Below are positions 26,642-35,774 of a stretch of 35,879 nucleotides of DNA, piece by piece. Source of the DNA: Azonexus sp. (GTDB lineage Bacteria; Pseudomonadota; Gammaproteobacteria; Burkholderiales; Rhodocyclaceae). Location: assembly GCA_031260295.1 (NCBI GenBank), contig JAIRKE010000050.1, forward strand, positions 1 to 35,879. Reading direction: 5' to 3'. The notes beneath the pieces were generated by a model. The model searched no databases. It saw only the letters and a list, made by a program, of their open reading frames with translations, and was not told where the DNA came from. A program made the translations under genes and the position numbers. Numbering within the stretch: the first letter of the stretch is position 1; each line of letters opens with the position of its first letter.

Positions 26642-28426
26642 CTATATCGCATCACCCGTCACCACCAACTCCCTGGTCGCCCGCGTCATCGCTACATATA
26701 GCAACCGCGCCTCCTCATCTTTCCGCTCTCCTTCGACTTCCACCCTTCCCGCCCCCGGTATCGCCACCAGCGGAAACTCCAAGCCTTTGCAGCTATGCAT
26801 GGTCAGGAATTTCACGGTGTCTTCCTTTTCGGCGAATGTGATGTCGTCCTGGTAGGTGACCGGGATACCGGCCTTGCGCAGCGTGGCCAGCACGGGTTTA
26901 CCAATACGCGGATAGTCGCGGTAGATCACTGCCATGTCGCTCCACGGCATGCCAGTTTTGTGGACTTCCTTGAGGCGCCTGGCGATGTAGTCGGCTTCGT
27001 CCTGGATGCTCGGCAGCTTGATCAGCAGCGGCTTGGGTCCGTGGCGACCGGCGCTGATGGGAGCCACGATGGGTACGCCATCGTCATCGCTGGCACTGGG
27101 CTTGAGCAGGTCGCTGGCGATGCCGCTGGCCAGTTCGAGCACTTCCTGGGTATTGCGGTAGTTGATTTTGAGAAGGGTGGTGCGTCCCTGCGCCTGGATG
27201 CCAAGACTCTTGAAACTGAATTTGCTGTGCCGCCCCTTGCCGTAGATGGACTGTGCGTCGTCGTAGAGAACCAGCAGCGAATTGGTGTCGGGGTTGACCA
27301 TCTGGACGACGAGCTTGAGCCATTCGGGCTGAAAGTCGTGGCCTTCGTCGATCAGTACTGCGTCATACTGGCCGGGCGGAATCAGCTTGGCGTCGACCGC
27401 ACGGATGATGCGCTCGACCATGTCGGCAAAAAAGGCGTTTTTGTTCTCGTTATTGGCCGGCAAACTGATGTCGTAGGCGAGCAGTTGGGCGCGACACCAT
27501 TGGTGAAAGGTCATCACCACCACTTTCTCGGCCAGCCCGCGGACGGCCATGCTGCGTGCCAAGCGCTTGGTCAGCGTCTGGTTGTAGCAGAGGACAAGGA
27601 TAGGCCGGACGCAAACTTTGGCCAGATATTCGGCGCGGTAGCCGAGAATCAGCGTCTTGCCGCTGCCGGCAACGCCGTGGATGACGCGATGGCCTTCGCC
27701 AAGGCTGCGCGCCAATTGTTCTTGCTGCAAATCCATGACACGGACGATGTCGGGTATTTCCGGCTCCTGCTCATCCAACAGCCCGCCCTGCCCCGGCGCG
27801 GCGATGCGGATTTCCGGAAAGAGGTGCCAGCGGATACGGTCGATCTGGGGCAATGCCAGCGGCACGCTACGGACGAAGGGCAGCATGCCCCACAACCTCT
27901 CCTGAAAGGCTTCGGCCTCGACGCTATCCGTCATCTCGTCCTGACAGATGACGCGCTGCGGCTCCAGCACTTCGCCAAGATCGGTGCTATCGAATTGCTT
28001 GCGCGTGATGTTGGCAAGGACGATGCCGTAACCCCAGGGAAACAGTAGCGTACCTTGCTGGCGACCATTGGCGATGATCAGTTGCGGATCGCGCTTGAGC
28101 AGGTCGACGACTTCGTGGGCATATTGCCGGGCCTGTTCGAGCGGATTGACCTGGCGCCTGATGCCTTGGCCAGTCAGCAGCGCCACGCTCTGCCGGTCTA
28201 TCTCGTGGATGCTGTCAAGACGCCAGTCCTTGACTTCCAGCACCAGCAGGCCGCGTCGCGGATTGAAAACGACGAAGTCGGGATGGACATTGCGCGGGCC
28301 GAGCGGTACGTCGTACCAGCACAGCCAATCATCTTCGAGCTTGCTTTCGAGGCGCTGAGCGAGGCGCTTTTCCCCACCCGTCATGCGCGACACGCAGGCG
28401 CCAATCGCCGGAATAAGCGCAGCCAC
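26642..28426 (-). CDS. NERD-domain nuclease fused to a UvrD/Rep-like superfamily 1 helicase
   Basis: This 594-residue protein has an N-terminal NERD (nuclease-related) domain. GGEKRLAQRLESKLEDDW leads to the PD-(D/E)xK-like core HPDFVVFNPRRGLLVLEVKDW, with D50, E64 and K66. The helicase part follows: Walker A GVAGSGKT (about 249-256), FHQWC motif Ia-like, Walker B VLIDEGHDF, motif III LVLYDDAQSIYG, KINYRNTQEV, then TMHSCKGLEFPLV and motif VI LLYVAMTRATREL. It lacks the large 1B/2B insertions of UvrD and is compact. The GTG at 28426 has GAGGGAGGGG just upstream. NERD-helicase fusions are thought to act in DNA processing, and some occur in defence loci. Here the neighbours are nudC and a transporter, with no phage or defence genes. 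Confidence 0.9.
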   Translation of the reverse strand: MAALIPAIGACVSRMTGGEKRLAQRLESKLEDDWLCWYDVPLGPRNVHPDFVVFNPRRGLLVLEVKDWRLDSIHEIDRQSVALLTGQGIRRQVNPLEQARQYAHEVVDLLKRDPQLIIANGRQQGTLLFPWGYGIVLANITRKQFDSTDLGEVLEPQRVICQDEMTDSVEAEAFQERLWGMLPFVRSVPLALPQIDRIRWHLFPEIRIAAPGQGGLLDEQEPEIPDIVRVMDLQQEQLARSLGEGHRVIHGVAGSGKTLILGYRAEYLAKVCVRPILVLCYNQTLTKRLARSMAVRGLAEKVVVMTFHQWCRAQLLAYDISLPANNENKNAFFADMVERIIRAVDAKLIPPGQYDAVLIDEGHDFQPEWLKLVVQMVNPDTNSLLVLYDDAQSIYGKGRHSKFSFKSLGIQAQGRTTLLKINYRNTQEVLELASGIASDLLKPSASDDDGVPIVAPISAGRHGPKPLLIKLPSIQDEADYIARRLKEVHKTGMPWSDMAVIYRDYPRIGKPVLATLRKAGIPVTYQDDITFAEKEDTVKFLTMHSCKGLEFPLVAIPGAGRVEVEGERKDEEARLLYVAMTRATRELVVTGDAI

Positions 28427-28519
28427 AACCCCTCCCTCTGATCATGTCCTTTGACGGAATGAATTATGCACGATCAAATGCCGGCTCTGCCGCGCAAACC
28501 CATCCCGGCGCGGGTATGA

Positions 28520-29326
<807 letters not shown>

Positions 29327-29330
29327 TTGA

Positions 29331-30017
29331 ATGGAGAGCTGGCTGACCAACGCCGATCTGCAAGCCATCTGGCTAACCGTCCGCCTGGCCACGACGACGA
29401 CGCTGATCCTGTTCCTGCTCGGCACGCCGCTGGCCTGGTGGCTGGCGAAAAGCCGCGCCTGGTGGAAACAGCCGATCGGCGCCATCGTGGCGCTGCCGCT
29501 GGTGCTGCCGCCAACGGTCATCGGCTTCTACCTGCTGGTCGCCCTCGGCCCGCACGGAGCCATCGGTCAACTGACACAATCGCTGGGTCTGGGTACCTTG
29601 CCATTCACCTTCTGGGGCCTGGTCGTGGCCTCGGTCATCTACTCGCTGCCGTTCATGGTTCAGCCACTGCAAAACGCCTTCGAGGCCATCGGCGAGCGGC
29701 CACTGGAAGTCGCTGCGACATTGCGCGCCTCGCCGCTCGACACCTTCTTCTCGGTCGCCGTGCCGTTGGCCCTGCCCGGCTTCGTCACCGCCGGCATTCT
29801 GAGCTTCGCCCATACCGTCGGCGAATTCGGCGTGGTGCTGATGATCGGGGGCAATATCCCCGGTGTCAGCCGGGTAGCCTCGGTGCAGATTTACGACTAC
29901 GTTGAGGCCATGGAATACGCCAACGCCCACCGTTTGGCGGCCGTCATGCTGGTCTTCTCCTTCCTGGTGCTGCTGGCGATGTATCTGTGGCGACCGGGCA
30001 AACGCAAGGGCATCTGA
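29331..30017 (+). CDS. modB: Molybdate ABC transporter permease
   Basis: ModB forms the homodimeric membrane channel of the molybdate importer. The 228-residue product has five predicted helices, beginning with [26 protein letters not shown]. Family segments are [20 protein letters not shown] and the EAA coupling loop [25 protein letters not shown], where alanine replaces the usual glycine. [15 protein letters not shown] is also typical of ModB. It starts four bases after modA and ends one base before modC, so the three genes form one transcript. Confidence 0.96.
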   Translation: MESWLTNADLQAIWLTVRLATTTTLILFLLGTPLAWWLAKSRAWWKQPIGAIVALPLVLPPTVIGFYLLVALGPHGAIGQLTQSLGLGTLPFTFWGLVVASVIYSLPFMVQPLQNAFEAIGERPLEVAATLRASPLDTFFSVAVPLALPGFVTAGILSFAHTVGEFGVVLMIGGNIPGVSRVASVQIYDYVEAMEYANAHRLAAVMLVFSFLVLLAMYLWRPGKRKGI

Positions 30018-30018
30018 G

Positions 30019-31089
30019 ATGCAGGACATCGCCGTCACTTGCCAGATCGACTGGCCCGGCTTTGCCCTCGACGTCGACCTGCGCCTGCCCGGCCGCGGTG
30101 TTACCGCCTTGTTTGGCCCGTCCGGTTCGGGCAAGACCACGCTGTTGCGCTGCATCGCCGGCCTGGAGCGGCCATCCCGCGGCCGCCTGCTGTTCAAAGG
30201 CCAGATCTGGCAGGACGAACGGACCTGGTTGCCGACACACCGCCGGCCGCTCGGTTACGTATTCCAGGAAGCCAGCCTCTTCCCGCATCTGTCGGTACTC
30301 GGCAACCTGCACTACGGCCTCAAGCGCAGCCCCGGCGCCCGGCCGGAAGGGCTGGAGCGGGCCATCGAACTGCTCGGCATCGGCCACCTGCTGGCGCGCC
30401 AGCCGGACACCCTGTCCGGCGGCGAGCGCCAGCGCGTCGCCATCGCCCGCGCCCTGGCTGTCGGCCCGCAGGTGCTGCTGATGGACGAGCCGCTGGCGGC
30501 GCTCGATCTCAAGCGCAAGCAGGAAATCCTGCCCTATCTCGAACGCCTGCACGACGAACTGGACATCCCGCTGCTCTACGTCAGCCACGCGCCGGACGAG
30601 GTGGCGCGTTTGGCCGACCACATCGTCGTCCTCGACGCCGGCCGCGCCGTGGCCAGCGGCCCGCTGACCGAGACCCTGGCCCGCCTCGACCTGCCGATCC
30701 GCCTCGGCGAGGACGCCGGCGTCGTTCTGGAAGCAACAATCGGCGCCATCGATGACGAATGGCACCTGGCGCGCGTCGATTTCGCCGGCGGCAACCTGTG
30801 GACCCGCGACCGCGGCCTGCCGGTCGGGCACCGCGCGCGCATCCGGGTGTTGGCCCGCGACGTCAGCCTAGCCGTCGCCGATCCGGGCCCGAGCAGCATC
30901 CAAAACCGTCTCGACGGCATTGTCGATAGCCTCGGCGACGACGAGCATCCGGGCCTCTTGCTAGTTCGCGTCCAGGTTGGCACCAGCCAGCTGATCGCCC
31001 GCCTGACTCGGCGTTCGGCCGCCCAACTCGGCATCGCCACCGGCCGCCCGGTACGGGTCCAGGTCAAGTCCGTGGCGCTGATGGAATAG
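30019..31089 (+). CDS. modC: Molybdate ABC transporter ATP-binding protein
   Basis: ModC is the cytosolic ATPase that drives ModB. The 356-residue product contains Walker A GPSGSGKTT (33-41), Q-loop GYVFQEASLFPHLSV, signature LSGGERQRVAIARAL (about 132-146), Walker B VLLMDEPLAALD (about 152-163) and switch histidine YVSHAPDEV. The C-terminal TOBE/Mop regulatory domain (about 265-355: RIRVLARDVSLAVADPGPSS, VRVQVGTSQLIARLTRRSA, VRVQVKSVAL) binds molybdate in relatives and can inhibit transport. The ATG at 30019 lies one base after the modB stop. An upstream frame extension into modB is rejected because the native start and family N-terminus agree. Confidence 0.97.
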   Translation: MQDIAVTCQIDWPGFALDVDLRLPGRGVTALFGPSGSGKTTLLRCIAGLERPSRGRLLFKGQIWQDERTWLPTHRRPLGYVFQEASLFPHLSVLGNLHYGLKRSPGARPEGLERAIELLGIGHLLARQPDTLSGGERQRVAIARALAVGPQVLLMDEPLAALDLKRKQEILPYLERLHDELDIPLLYVSHAPDEVARLADHIVVLDAGRAVASGPLTETLARLDLPIRLGEDAGVVLEATIGAIDDEWHLARVDFAGGNLWTRDRGLPVGHRARIRVLARDVSLAVADPGPSSIQNRLDGIVDSLGDDEHPGLLLVRVQVGTSQLIARLTRRSAAQLGIATGRPVRVQVKSVALME

Positions 31090-31123
31090 GCAACCGGGGA
31101 AAAGCCGACCGCCCAACGCGGGA

Positions 31124-31152
31124 GCGACATATCGTGATATCGGACACGTCGC
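31124..31152. repeat. Nested inverted repeat downstream of modC
   Basis: GCGAC (31124-31128) pairs with GTCGC (31148-31152), and inside it ATATC-GT-GATAT (31129-31140) is a tight dyad. It lies 35 bases after modC and about 75 before the next gene, followed by an AT-rich stretch with TTTTT. It could be a terminator remnant or an operator for the following gene. Evidence is weak. Confidence 0.3.
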
Positions 31153-31225
31153 TTTCCAAATTTTTATTGCAATGCACAAAAACTCCTGCAAACTAAGTCT
31201 ATTTCATCCCTGCGCAGGTTCTCCC

Positions 31226-32191
31226 ATGGCGACATCCCATCGTCCCATCCTGGTTGCATGCGACGAGACGCAGCCGGCCGAAGGCAGTCGGCGCCTGATC
31301 GACGGCATCGAGCGCGTGTTCTACGACGGCTACTGGATCAAAACCTACCCGGTCCCGGCCAATTCGCTGGAAGCCAAGAAGCGCCTGATCGAGGCGCTGA
31401 CCCGGCGGCTCTTCAACCACACCGAACACGGCCTGAACATTCCCGGCACCCGCCTCGACGAAGCCCGCGCGGCCTACGATGCCGAAACCGACCTCGGCCG
31501 CCGCCGGGTCAAGGCGGCAATGCTGGCCGGTGCGCTGTTCAACCGGGCCACCGACATTTTCCGCAAGCTGGTCGAGCTCCAGGGCGAAGGCATCGAGGTC
31601 CGCAGCGATGACGCACTGATGCGCGAATGCGGCCAGCGCCTGCTGGAAGCCATGGATCTCGGCCGCTTCGTACTGCACCGCAGCGGCGAGGAAGGCATCG
31701 ACGAACTGTGGGGCGAGCCATTCCGCGCCTTCTCGATCCCGGTCGAGGATTTCTTCGAAAGCCGCTACATCAAGATTGGCCAGACCCTGCGCGACATCGA
31801 CCGGATCGCCGCGGCGATGACCGACTGCTTCAACCGCATTCCGGCCTTCGCCGACATCGCCCCGGCCATCGCCGATTTTGCCGCCGCCGCCCAGGTCAAG
31901 ACCGAAACCCTGCGGACCGACCCGGACATCTTCGACATCTGGGCGCGCCTGGTCACCGCCGGCGAACGCCTGGCCAACCATCCGCCGCGACCGGTGGCGC
32001 ACTGCGATGGCGTACCCGCCTACACCATCGGCGACGGACTACGACTGATCCGCAACGGCCGCGATCTGGTCTTCTACATCACCCGCGCCCGCACGCCGAT
32101 GCCGAAAAGCACCCGCGAATACATCGCGCATTGCGCCAGCTACCTGGAAACCGGCCGCTTGCCGCACCTGCCGCCGCCGCCGCCGGCATAG
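31226..32191 (+). CDS. Conserved-looking hypothetical protein, 321 aa
   Basis: I do not recognise a named family. The ATG at 31226 is preferred (GCAGG about eight bases upstream); an ATG at 31172 would add 18 residues resembling untranslated leader. The product is soluble and largely helical, with no signal or membrane segment. Visible features are an N-terminal HRPILVACDETQPAEGSRR, IERVFYDGYWIKTYPVP, a charged helix DEARAAYDAETDLGRRRVKAA, RYIKIGQTLRDIDRIAAAMTD, and a C-terminal sheet-like part (YTIGDGLRLIRNGRDLVFYI) ending in a run of prolines. Base composition matches neighbouring genes. It may be read through from modC, although a dyad lies between. It is convergent with the ankyrin gene, with the stops three bases apart. 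Confidence 0.78.
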   Translation: MATSHRPILVACDETQPAEGSRRLIDGIERVFYDGYWIKTYPVPANSLEAKKRLIEALTRRLFNHTEHGLNIPGTRLDEARAAYDAETDLGRRRVKAAMLAGALFNRATDIFRKLVELQGEGIEVRSDDALMRECGQRLLEAMDLGRFVLHRSGEEGIDELWGEPFRAFSIPVEDFFESRYIKIGQTLRDIDRIAAAMTDCFNRIPAFADIAPAIADFAAAAQVKTETLRTDPDIFDIWARLVTAGERLANHPPRPVAHCDGVPAYTIGDGLRLIRNGRDLVFYITRARTPMPKSTREYIAHCASYLETGRLPHLPPPPPA

Positions 32192-32193
32192 CG

Positions 32194-32694
32194 CTATTTG
32201 TTGCGCCGCTGCTGTGTGGCGGCACGCAGCACGTCCGATTCGAGTACCTGGGTGTCGGTGCCGATGCAGCGAACCATGTCGATTTCCTCGACCGCCTGCA
32301 GCACCTTGCTGTCCGGCTCCGTGTTGCCGTCGCGCCGCGCCGCCTGCCATTCGGCGACCAGGAGTTCCTGCGCGCTCAAGCCGGTAACCATGCCGGCCGG
32401 CACCTTGGCGCCGAGTTCGATCAGCGCCCGCACCACTTCCGTCCGCTGGCCGCGCACGGCCATGCTCAGCGGCGAAGTCGGCAGGCTGTTGTCGGGCAGA
32501 TCGACCTTGGCGCCGTGCGCCGCCAGTTCGCGCACGATATCGACGAAACCCATGAAGCAGGCGATGCCCATCGGCAGACCGGAATCGCCCTGGCCATCGG
32601 CCAGTTCGACCGGGGCGCCGGCATCGAGCACGGCGCGCACTTTTTTGAGGCGGCCGCTGCGAATGGCCTTGATCAGTTCATCTGGTATCGTCAC
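32194..32694 (-). CDS. Ankyrin repeat protein
   Basis: A 166-residue protein with three to four ankyrin repeats in residues 1-110: DELIKAIRSGRLKKVRAVLDAGAPV, then GLPMGIACFMGFVDIVRELAAHGAKVD, then SPLSMAVRGQRTEVVRALIELGAKV. Each shows the helix-turn-helix-loop pattern and the GA(P/K)V end. The C-terminal 55 residues (ELLVAEWQAARRDG onwards) are helical, not repeats. The GTG at 32694 has GGAGAGG upstream, which settles the start; the longer open frame reaching 33006 has no support. It has no signal peptide, so it is likely a cytosolic protein-protein interaction module. The partner is unknown. Confidence 0.85.
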   Translation of the reverse strand: MTIPDELIKAIRSGRLKKVRAVLDAGAPVELADGQGDSGLPMGIACFMGFVDIVRELAAHGAKVDLPDNSLPTSPLSMAVRGQRTEVVRALIELGAKVPAGMVTGLSAQELLVAEWQAARRDGNTEPDSKVLQAVEEIDMVRCIGTDTQVLESDVLRAATQQRRNK

Positions 32695-32800
32695 GGAGCC
32701 TCTCCGTTCAATGATTGGTTGTCGCCCCTGCGGCAAGTCGTGTCTTGTTCGGCCAGGGTTTCTTGCTTTGTCTTGGCTGCCTCCTTGGGCACAGCCTAAG

Positions 32801-32806
32801 TATAAT
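32801..32806 (+). promoter_or_regulatory. Candidate -10 element upstream of menE
   Basis: TATAAT preceded by AAG lies 110 bases before the menE ATG, in the 222-base gap between the ankyrin gene and menE. No -35 hexamer sits at the right spacing; TTGGCT at 32773-32778 is 22 bases away. The gap otherwise shows nothing recognisable. Confidence 0.3.
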
Positions 32807-32916
32807 TGCCGGAAAGGCTCCGCGACAGCCCACCGCGACGGCAATACCGCCTCCCGGCCGGCCACGGCAAGGCCTGCTCCCCAGATCCTTGACCCCACCG
32901 AGGCAGCCGCCGCCCC

Positions 32917-34182
32917 ATGGCCGATCATCGTTCGCTCGCCTATCATCTGCAGCAAGCCGCCGGCCGCCGGCCGGCGACCCCGGTTCTGCATGCCGGCGAC
33001 CAGCAATGGACCTACGCCAAATGGCTGGATGACTGCCGCCTGGTGGCCGACAGCCTGGAAGACAACTGGCAGCCCCTGACGCGCGGCGGCGACAGCCTCG
33101 CCCTGGCCCGCCTGACCTGGGCTTGCAGCCTGGCCGGCCGCCCGTTCTGGCCACTGGCGCCGGAGCGGCGGGCAATGCGAAATTTCCCCGAACTGCCCGG
33201 CATCGCGCTGATCATCTCGACCAGCGGCAGCGAAGGGCGGCCCCGGGCCGTGCCGCTCGGCACCGTCCAGCTCAATGCCGCAGCGGCGGCGGCCAACGCC
33301 CGCCTCGGCCTGACCACGGGTGATCTATGGCTGAACTGCCTGCCGCTGTTTCATATCGGCGGCCAGTCCATCCTTTGGCGCTGCGCCCGCGCCGATGCAG
33401 CGATGTTGCTGCACGACGGATTCAAGGCCGAAGCCGTCGGCGACGACCTGCAACGTCATCGAGTCACACATATTTCGCTGGTGCCGGCGATGCTGGCTGC
33501 CCTGCTCGACCACGAGGTCGCGCCGCCGGCCAGCCTGCGCGTCGCGTTAATCGGCGGCGCCGCCCTGTCGCGTCCGCTCTATGAGCGGGCCACTGTTGCC
33601 GGCTGGAAGCTGTGGCCGAGTTACGGCATGAGCGAAAGCAGCGCCCTGGTCGCCGCCCACGATCCGGCCGACGGCCCCTGGCATGAAGGCCTGGTCGGCC
33701 GGCCGCTGGCGGGAACCGGCGTGTCGATCGGCGACGACGGCCGTATCCGCTTGCGCGGCCAGCAACTGATGGCCGGCTACCTCGACGGCGGCGGCATCGA
33801 GCCGGACGGCTGGCTGCGCAGCGGCGACCTCGGCCGGCTCGACGAGGCCGGACGACTGACCGTGCTCGGCCGCGCCGACGACATGCTGATCAGCGGCGGG
33901 CGCAACATCCATCCGCAGGAAATCGAATCCTGTCTGGCCGCCTGCCCCGGCGTCTGCGAAATCGCCGTCAGCGCCCGACCCGACCCGGTCTGGGGCGATC
34001 TGATCGTCGCCCTGGTAGTCGGCCCGACCGAACTCGACGCACTCCAGGCCCATGCCCGCCAGCATCTGCCGAGCGCCGCCCTGCCGCGACGCCTGGTCCG
34101 CCTCGATCGCCTGCCGCGCAACGCCGCCGGTAAACTCGACCGGCAAATACTGCGCGATCTCGCCGCCAGGGCCGGAGCGTGA
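32917..34182 (+). CDS. menE: AMP-binding ligase, probable o-succinylbenzoate-CoA ligase
   Basis: An adenylate-forming enzyme of 421 residues, shorter than most acyl-CoA synthetases but normal for MenE. MenE activates o-succinylbenzoate with ATP and CoA in menaquinone synthesis. Motifs: ATP loop ALIISTSGSEGRPRAVPLG, LPLFHIGGQ, YGMSESSALVAAHDP, SGDLGRLDEAGRLTVLGRADD hinge aspartate, LISGGRNIHPQEIESCL, and the catalytic lysine in RNAAGKLDRQIL. The assignment to MenE rather than another ligase rests on the overlapping isochorismate synthase gene: its GTG start lies within the menE stop region. No MenB, C, D or H gene is in view. Confidence 0.87.
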   Translation: MADHRSLAYHLQQAAGRRPATPVLHAGDQQWTYAKWLDDCRLVADSLEDNWQPLTRGGDSLALARLTWACSLAGRPFWPLAPERRAMRNFPELPGIALIISTSGSEGRPRAVPLGTVQLNAAAAAANARLGLTTGDLWLNCLPLFHIGGQSILWRCARADAAMLLHDGFKAEAVGDDLQRHRVTHISLVPAMLAALLDHEVAPPASLRVALIGGAALSRPLYERATVAGWKLWPSYGMSESSALVAAHDPADGPWHEGLVGRPLAGTGVSIGDDGRIRLRGQQLMAGYLDGGGIEPDGWLRSGDLGRLDEAGRLTVLGRADDMLISGGRNIHPQEIESCLAACPGVCEIAVSARPDPVWGDLIVALVVGPTELDALQAHARQHLPSAALPRRLVRLDRLPRNAAGKLDRQILRDLAARAGA

Positions 34183-35534
34183 TCGCCGCCCTGCGCCAGC
34201 ACCTGGCACACCCCGAACTGACGGCACGGTTGCAGTGCTTGGCTGCCGGTGCCCCGGCAGCCGCTCCGGTCAGCCTGCGCCTGCCGCTCGGCCACGGCAA
34301 GCGCGACTGGCTGGAACTCATCGGCCCCGGCCTGCCGCTCAACTACCGGGCGCAGCCGGCGCGGCACGAATACCGCCTCGGCATCGGCCACGCACTGCAA
34401 CTCTATAGCGCCGGCGAGCACCGTTTCGCCGCCCTCGACAACGCCTTCGCCGGCATCCGCCGGGCTTGGCGCCACGAAGGGCAGGCACTGGCCTTCGCCG
34501 GCTTCGCCTTCGCCCCGGACAACGACGTACCGCTGCCCAACGCCCAGTTGAGCATTCCGGCCATCGCCCTGGAAAGCCTCGACGGTCAGTGCACGGCGAC
34601 GCTGAGCATTCCCGCCGGCCGCATCGACCAGGCCATCGGCGAATGGCGACATTGGCTGGACCGCCTGCCGCGCCGCCCGGACATGTGCCTGCCCGAACTG
34701 CTGCCGACGGCGCCGGAAACGCTCGCCGCGCGTGCCTGGATCGCCCGCTGCAACCTGGCCCTGCAAGCCATCACCGATGGCCGCGTGGACAAGCTGGTAC
34801 TCGGCCGCGAACGCCGCCTCGTCGCCGCCGCCGACATCCCGCCGACGGCGGTTCTCGCGCAATTGCTGGCACAGCAGCCGGACAGCCTGGTCTTCGCCTG
34901 CGGCAATGGCCGCCAGACCTTCCTCGGCGCCACGCCGGAACGCCTGGTCCGCCTGGTCGCTGGACAAGTCGACGCAGACGCGCTGGCCGGCACGGCTTGG
35001 CCAGCCTCGCCGGAACTGGCCGGCGACAAAAACCGCCACGAACAATCGCTGGTGGTCCGCGCCGTCCGCGCGGCGCTGGCCCCGCTCTGCGCCGAAACGC
35101 CACGGGTCGGGGCTGCCAAGACGCACGCCGCCGGCCATCTGACCCACCTGCGCAGCCGAATCTCGGCCCCGGCCCTGCCGGCGACCAGCCTGTTCGACCT
35201 GGTCCGCGCCCTGCATCCAACCCCGGCGGTTGGCGGCTATCCCGGCCCGGCCGCGCTGGCCTGGCTCACCGCCCACGGCGAACGGCGCGGCGCCTGGTAC
35301 AGCGGCGGCATTGGCTGCCTCGACCAAAACGGCGACGGCGAATTCTCGGTGGCCCTACGCTCGGCCCTGCTCGACGGCCACACGGTCAGTCTGCAAGCCG
35401 GCGCCGGCATCGTTGCCGGCTCCGACGCCAACAACGAACTGGCCGAGACGGAAGCCAAGTTCGGTACCATGCTGGCCGCGCTGAGTGCCGATCTTCGGTC
35501 ATTGCTGGTCAACAACCGATCCGCTACGAGATGA
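34179..35534 (+). CDS. menF: Isochorismate synthase
   Basis: This 451-residue chorismate-binding enzyme converts chorismate to isochorismate, the first committed step of menaquinone synthesis. The C-terminal catalytic domain has the general base lysine in VDKLVLGRERRL, FLGATPERLVRL, HLRSRISAP, LHPTPAVGGYP, GAWYSGGIGCLD, and the magnesium-binding LAETEAKFGTML near the end. The N-terminal half is the less conserved sandwich. The start GTG at 34179 overlaps the menE TGA (GTGA), so translation is coupled. An entC-type role in siderophore synthesis is possible in principle, but the menE linkage favours menF. It is followed by a terminator and IS-related DNA. Confidence 0.92.
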   Translation: MIAALRQHLAHPELTARLQCLAAGAPAAAPVSLRLPLGHGKRDWLELIGPGLPLNYRAQPARHEYRLGIGHALQLYSAGEHRFAALDNAFAGIRRAWRHEGQALAFAGFAFAPDNDVPLPNAQLSIPAIALESLDGQCTATLSIPAGRIDQAIGEWRHWLDRLPRRPDMCLPELLPTAPETLAARAWIARCNLALQAITDGRVDKLVLGRERRLVAAADIPPTAVLAQLLAQQPDSLVFACGNGRQTFLGATPERLVRLVAGQVDADALAGTAWPASPELAGDKNRHEQSLVVRAVRAALAPLCAETPRVGAAKTHAAGHLTHLRSRISAPALPATSLFDLVRALHPTPAVGGYPGPAALAWLTAHGERRGAWYSGGIGCLDQNGDGEFSVALRSALLDGHTVSLQAGAGIVAGSDANNELAETEAKFGTMLAALSADLRSLLVNNRSATR

Positions 35535-35603
35535 CCAGAGGGCGCTTCGAAAAACCCTCTGTTTCGCCGAAATCGTTATTGCAAGTCGTTGATTTTGCGA
35601 TGC

Positions 35604-35628
35604 GCGGTTTTTGAAAACCGCAGTTTTT
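35604..35628 (+). terminator. Intrinsic terminator after menF
   Basis: GCGGTTTT (35604-35611) pairs with AAAACCGC (35614-35621), followed by AG and TTTTT (35624-35628), 70 bases after the menF stop. A weaker stem, CAGAGGG/CCCTCTG (35536-35542 and 35555-35561), precedes it. The stem plus T-run fits a Rho-independent terminator. Confidence 0.6.
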
Positions 35629-35774
35629 AAGGCACCCCAAAAATTAGACAAGATGACATTTGCCTATTCTGGCCTTCCTTTATTTGGATCTTCTTTTCGC
35701 AAAAGAACCCCAAAATTATGGGAACTATCCCTTTGACTTGTCCGCGCCGATTGAATTTTGACTAGGCAATGCCG
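35629..35774. other. AT-rich non-coding stretch between menF terminator and IS transposase
   Basis: This segment is clearly lower in GC than the rest of the window and holds no supported gene. GGGAACTATCCC (35720-35731) is a partial palindrome that could mark an insertion-sequence end, since the transposase stop is 44 bases further right. With only one end of the element in view, the terminal inverted repeat cannot be confirmed. Confidence 0.4.

Noticed and set aside
33777..35327. Minus-strand 516-codon frame opposite menE/menF
   Set aside because: It is antisense to two well-recognised enzymes and is Ala/Arg/Gly-rich noise.
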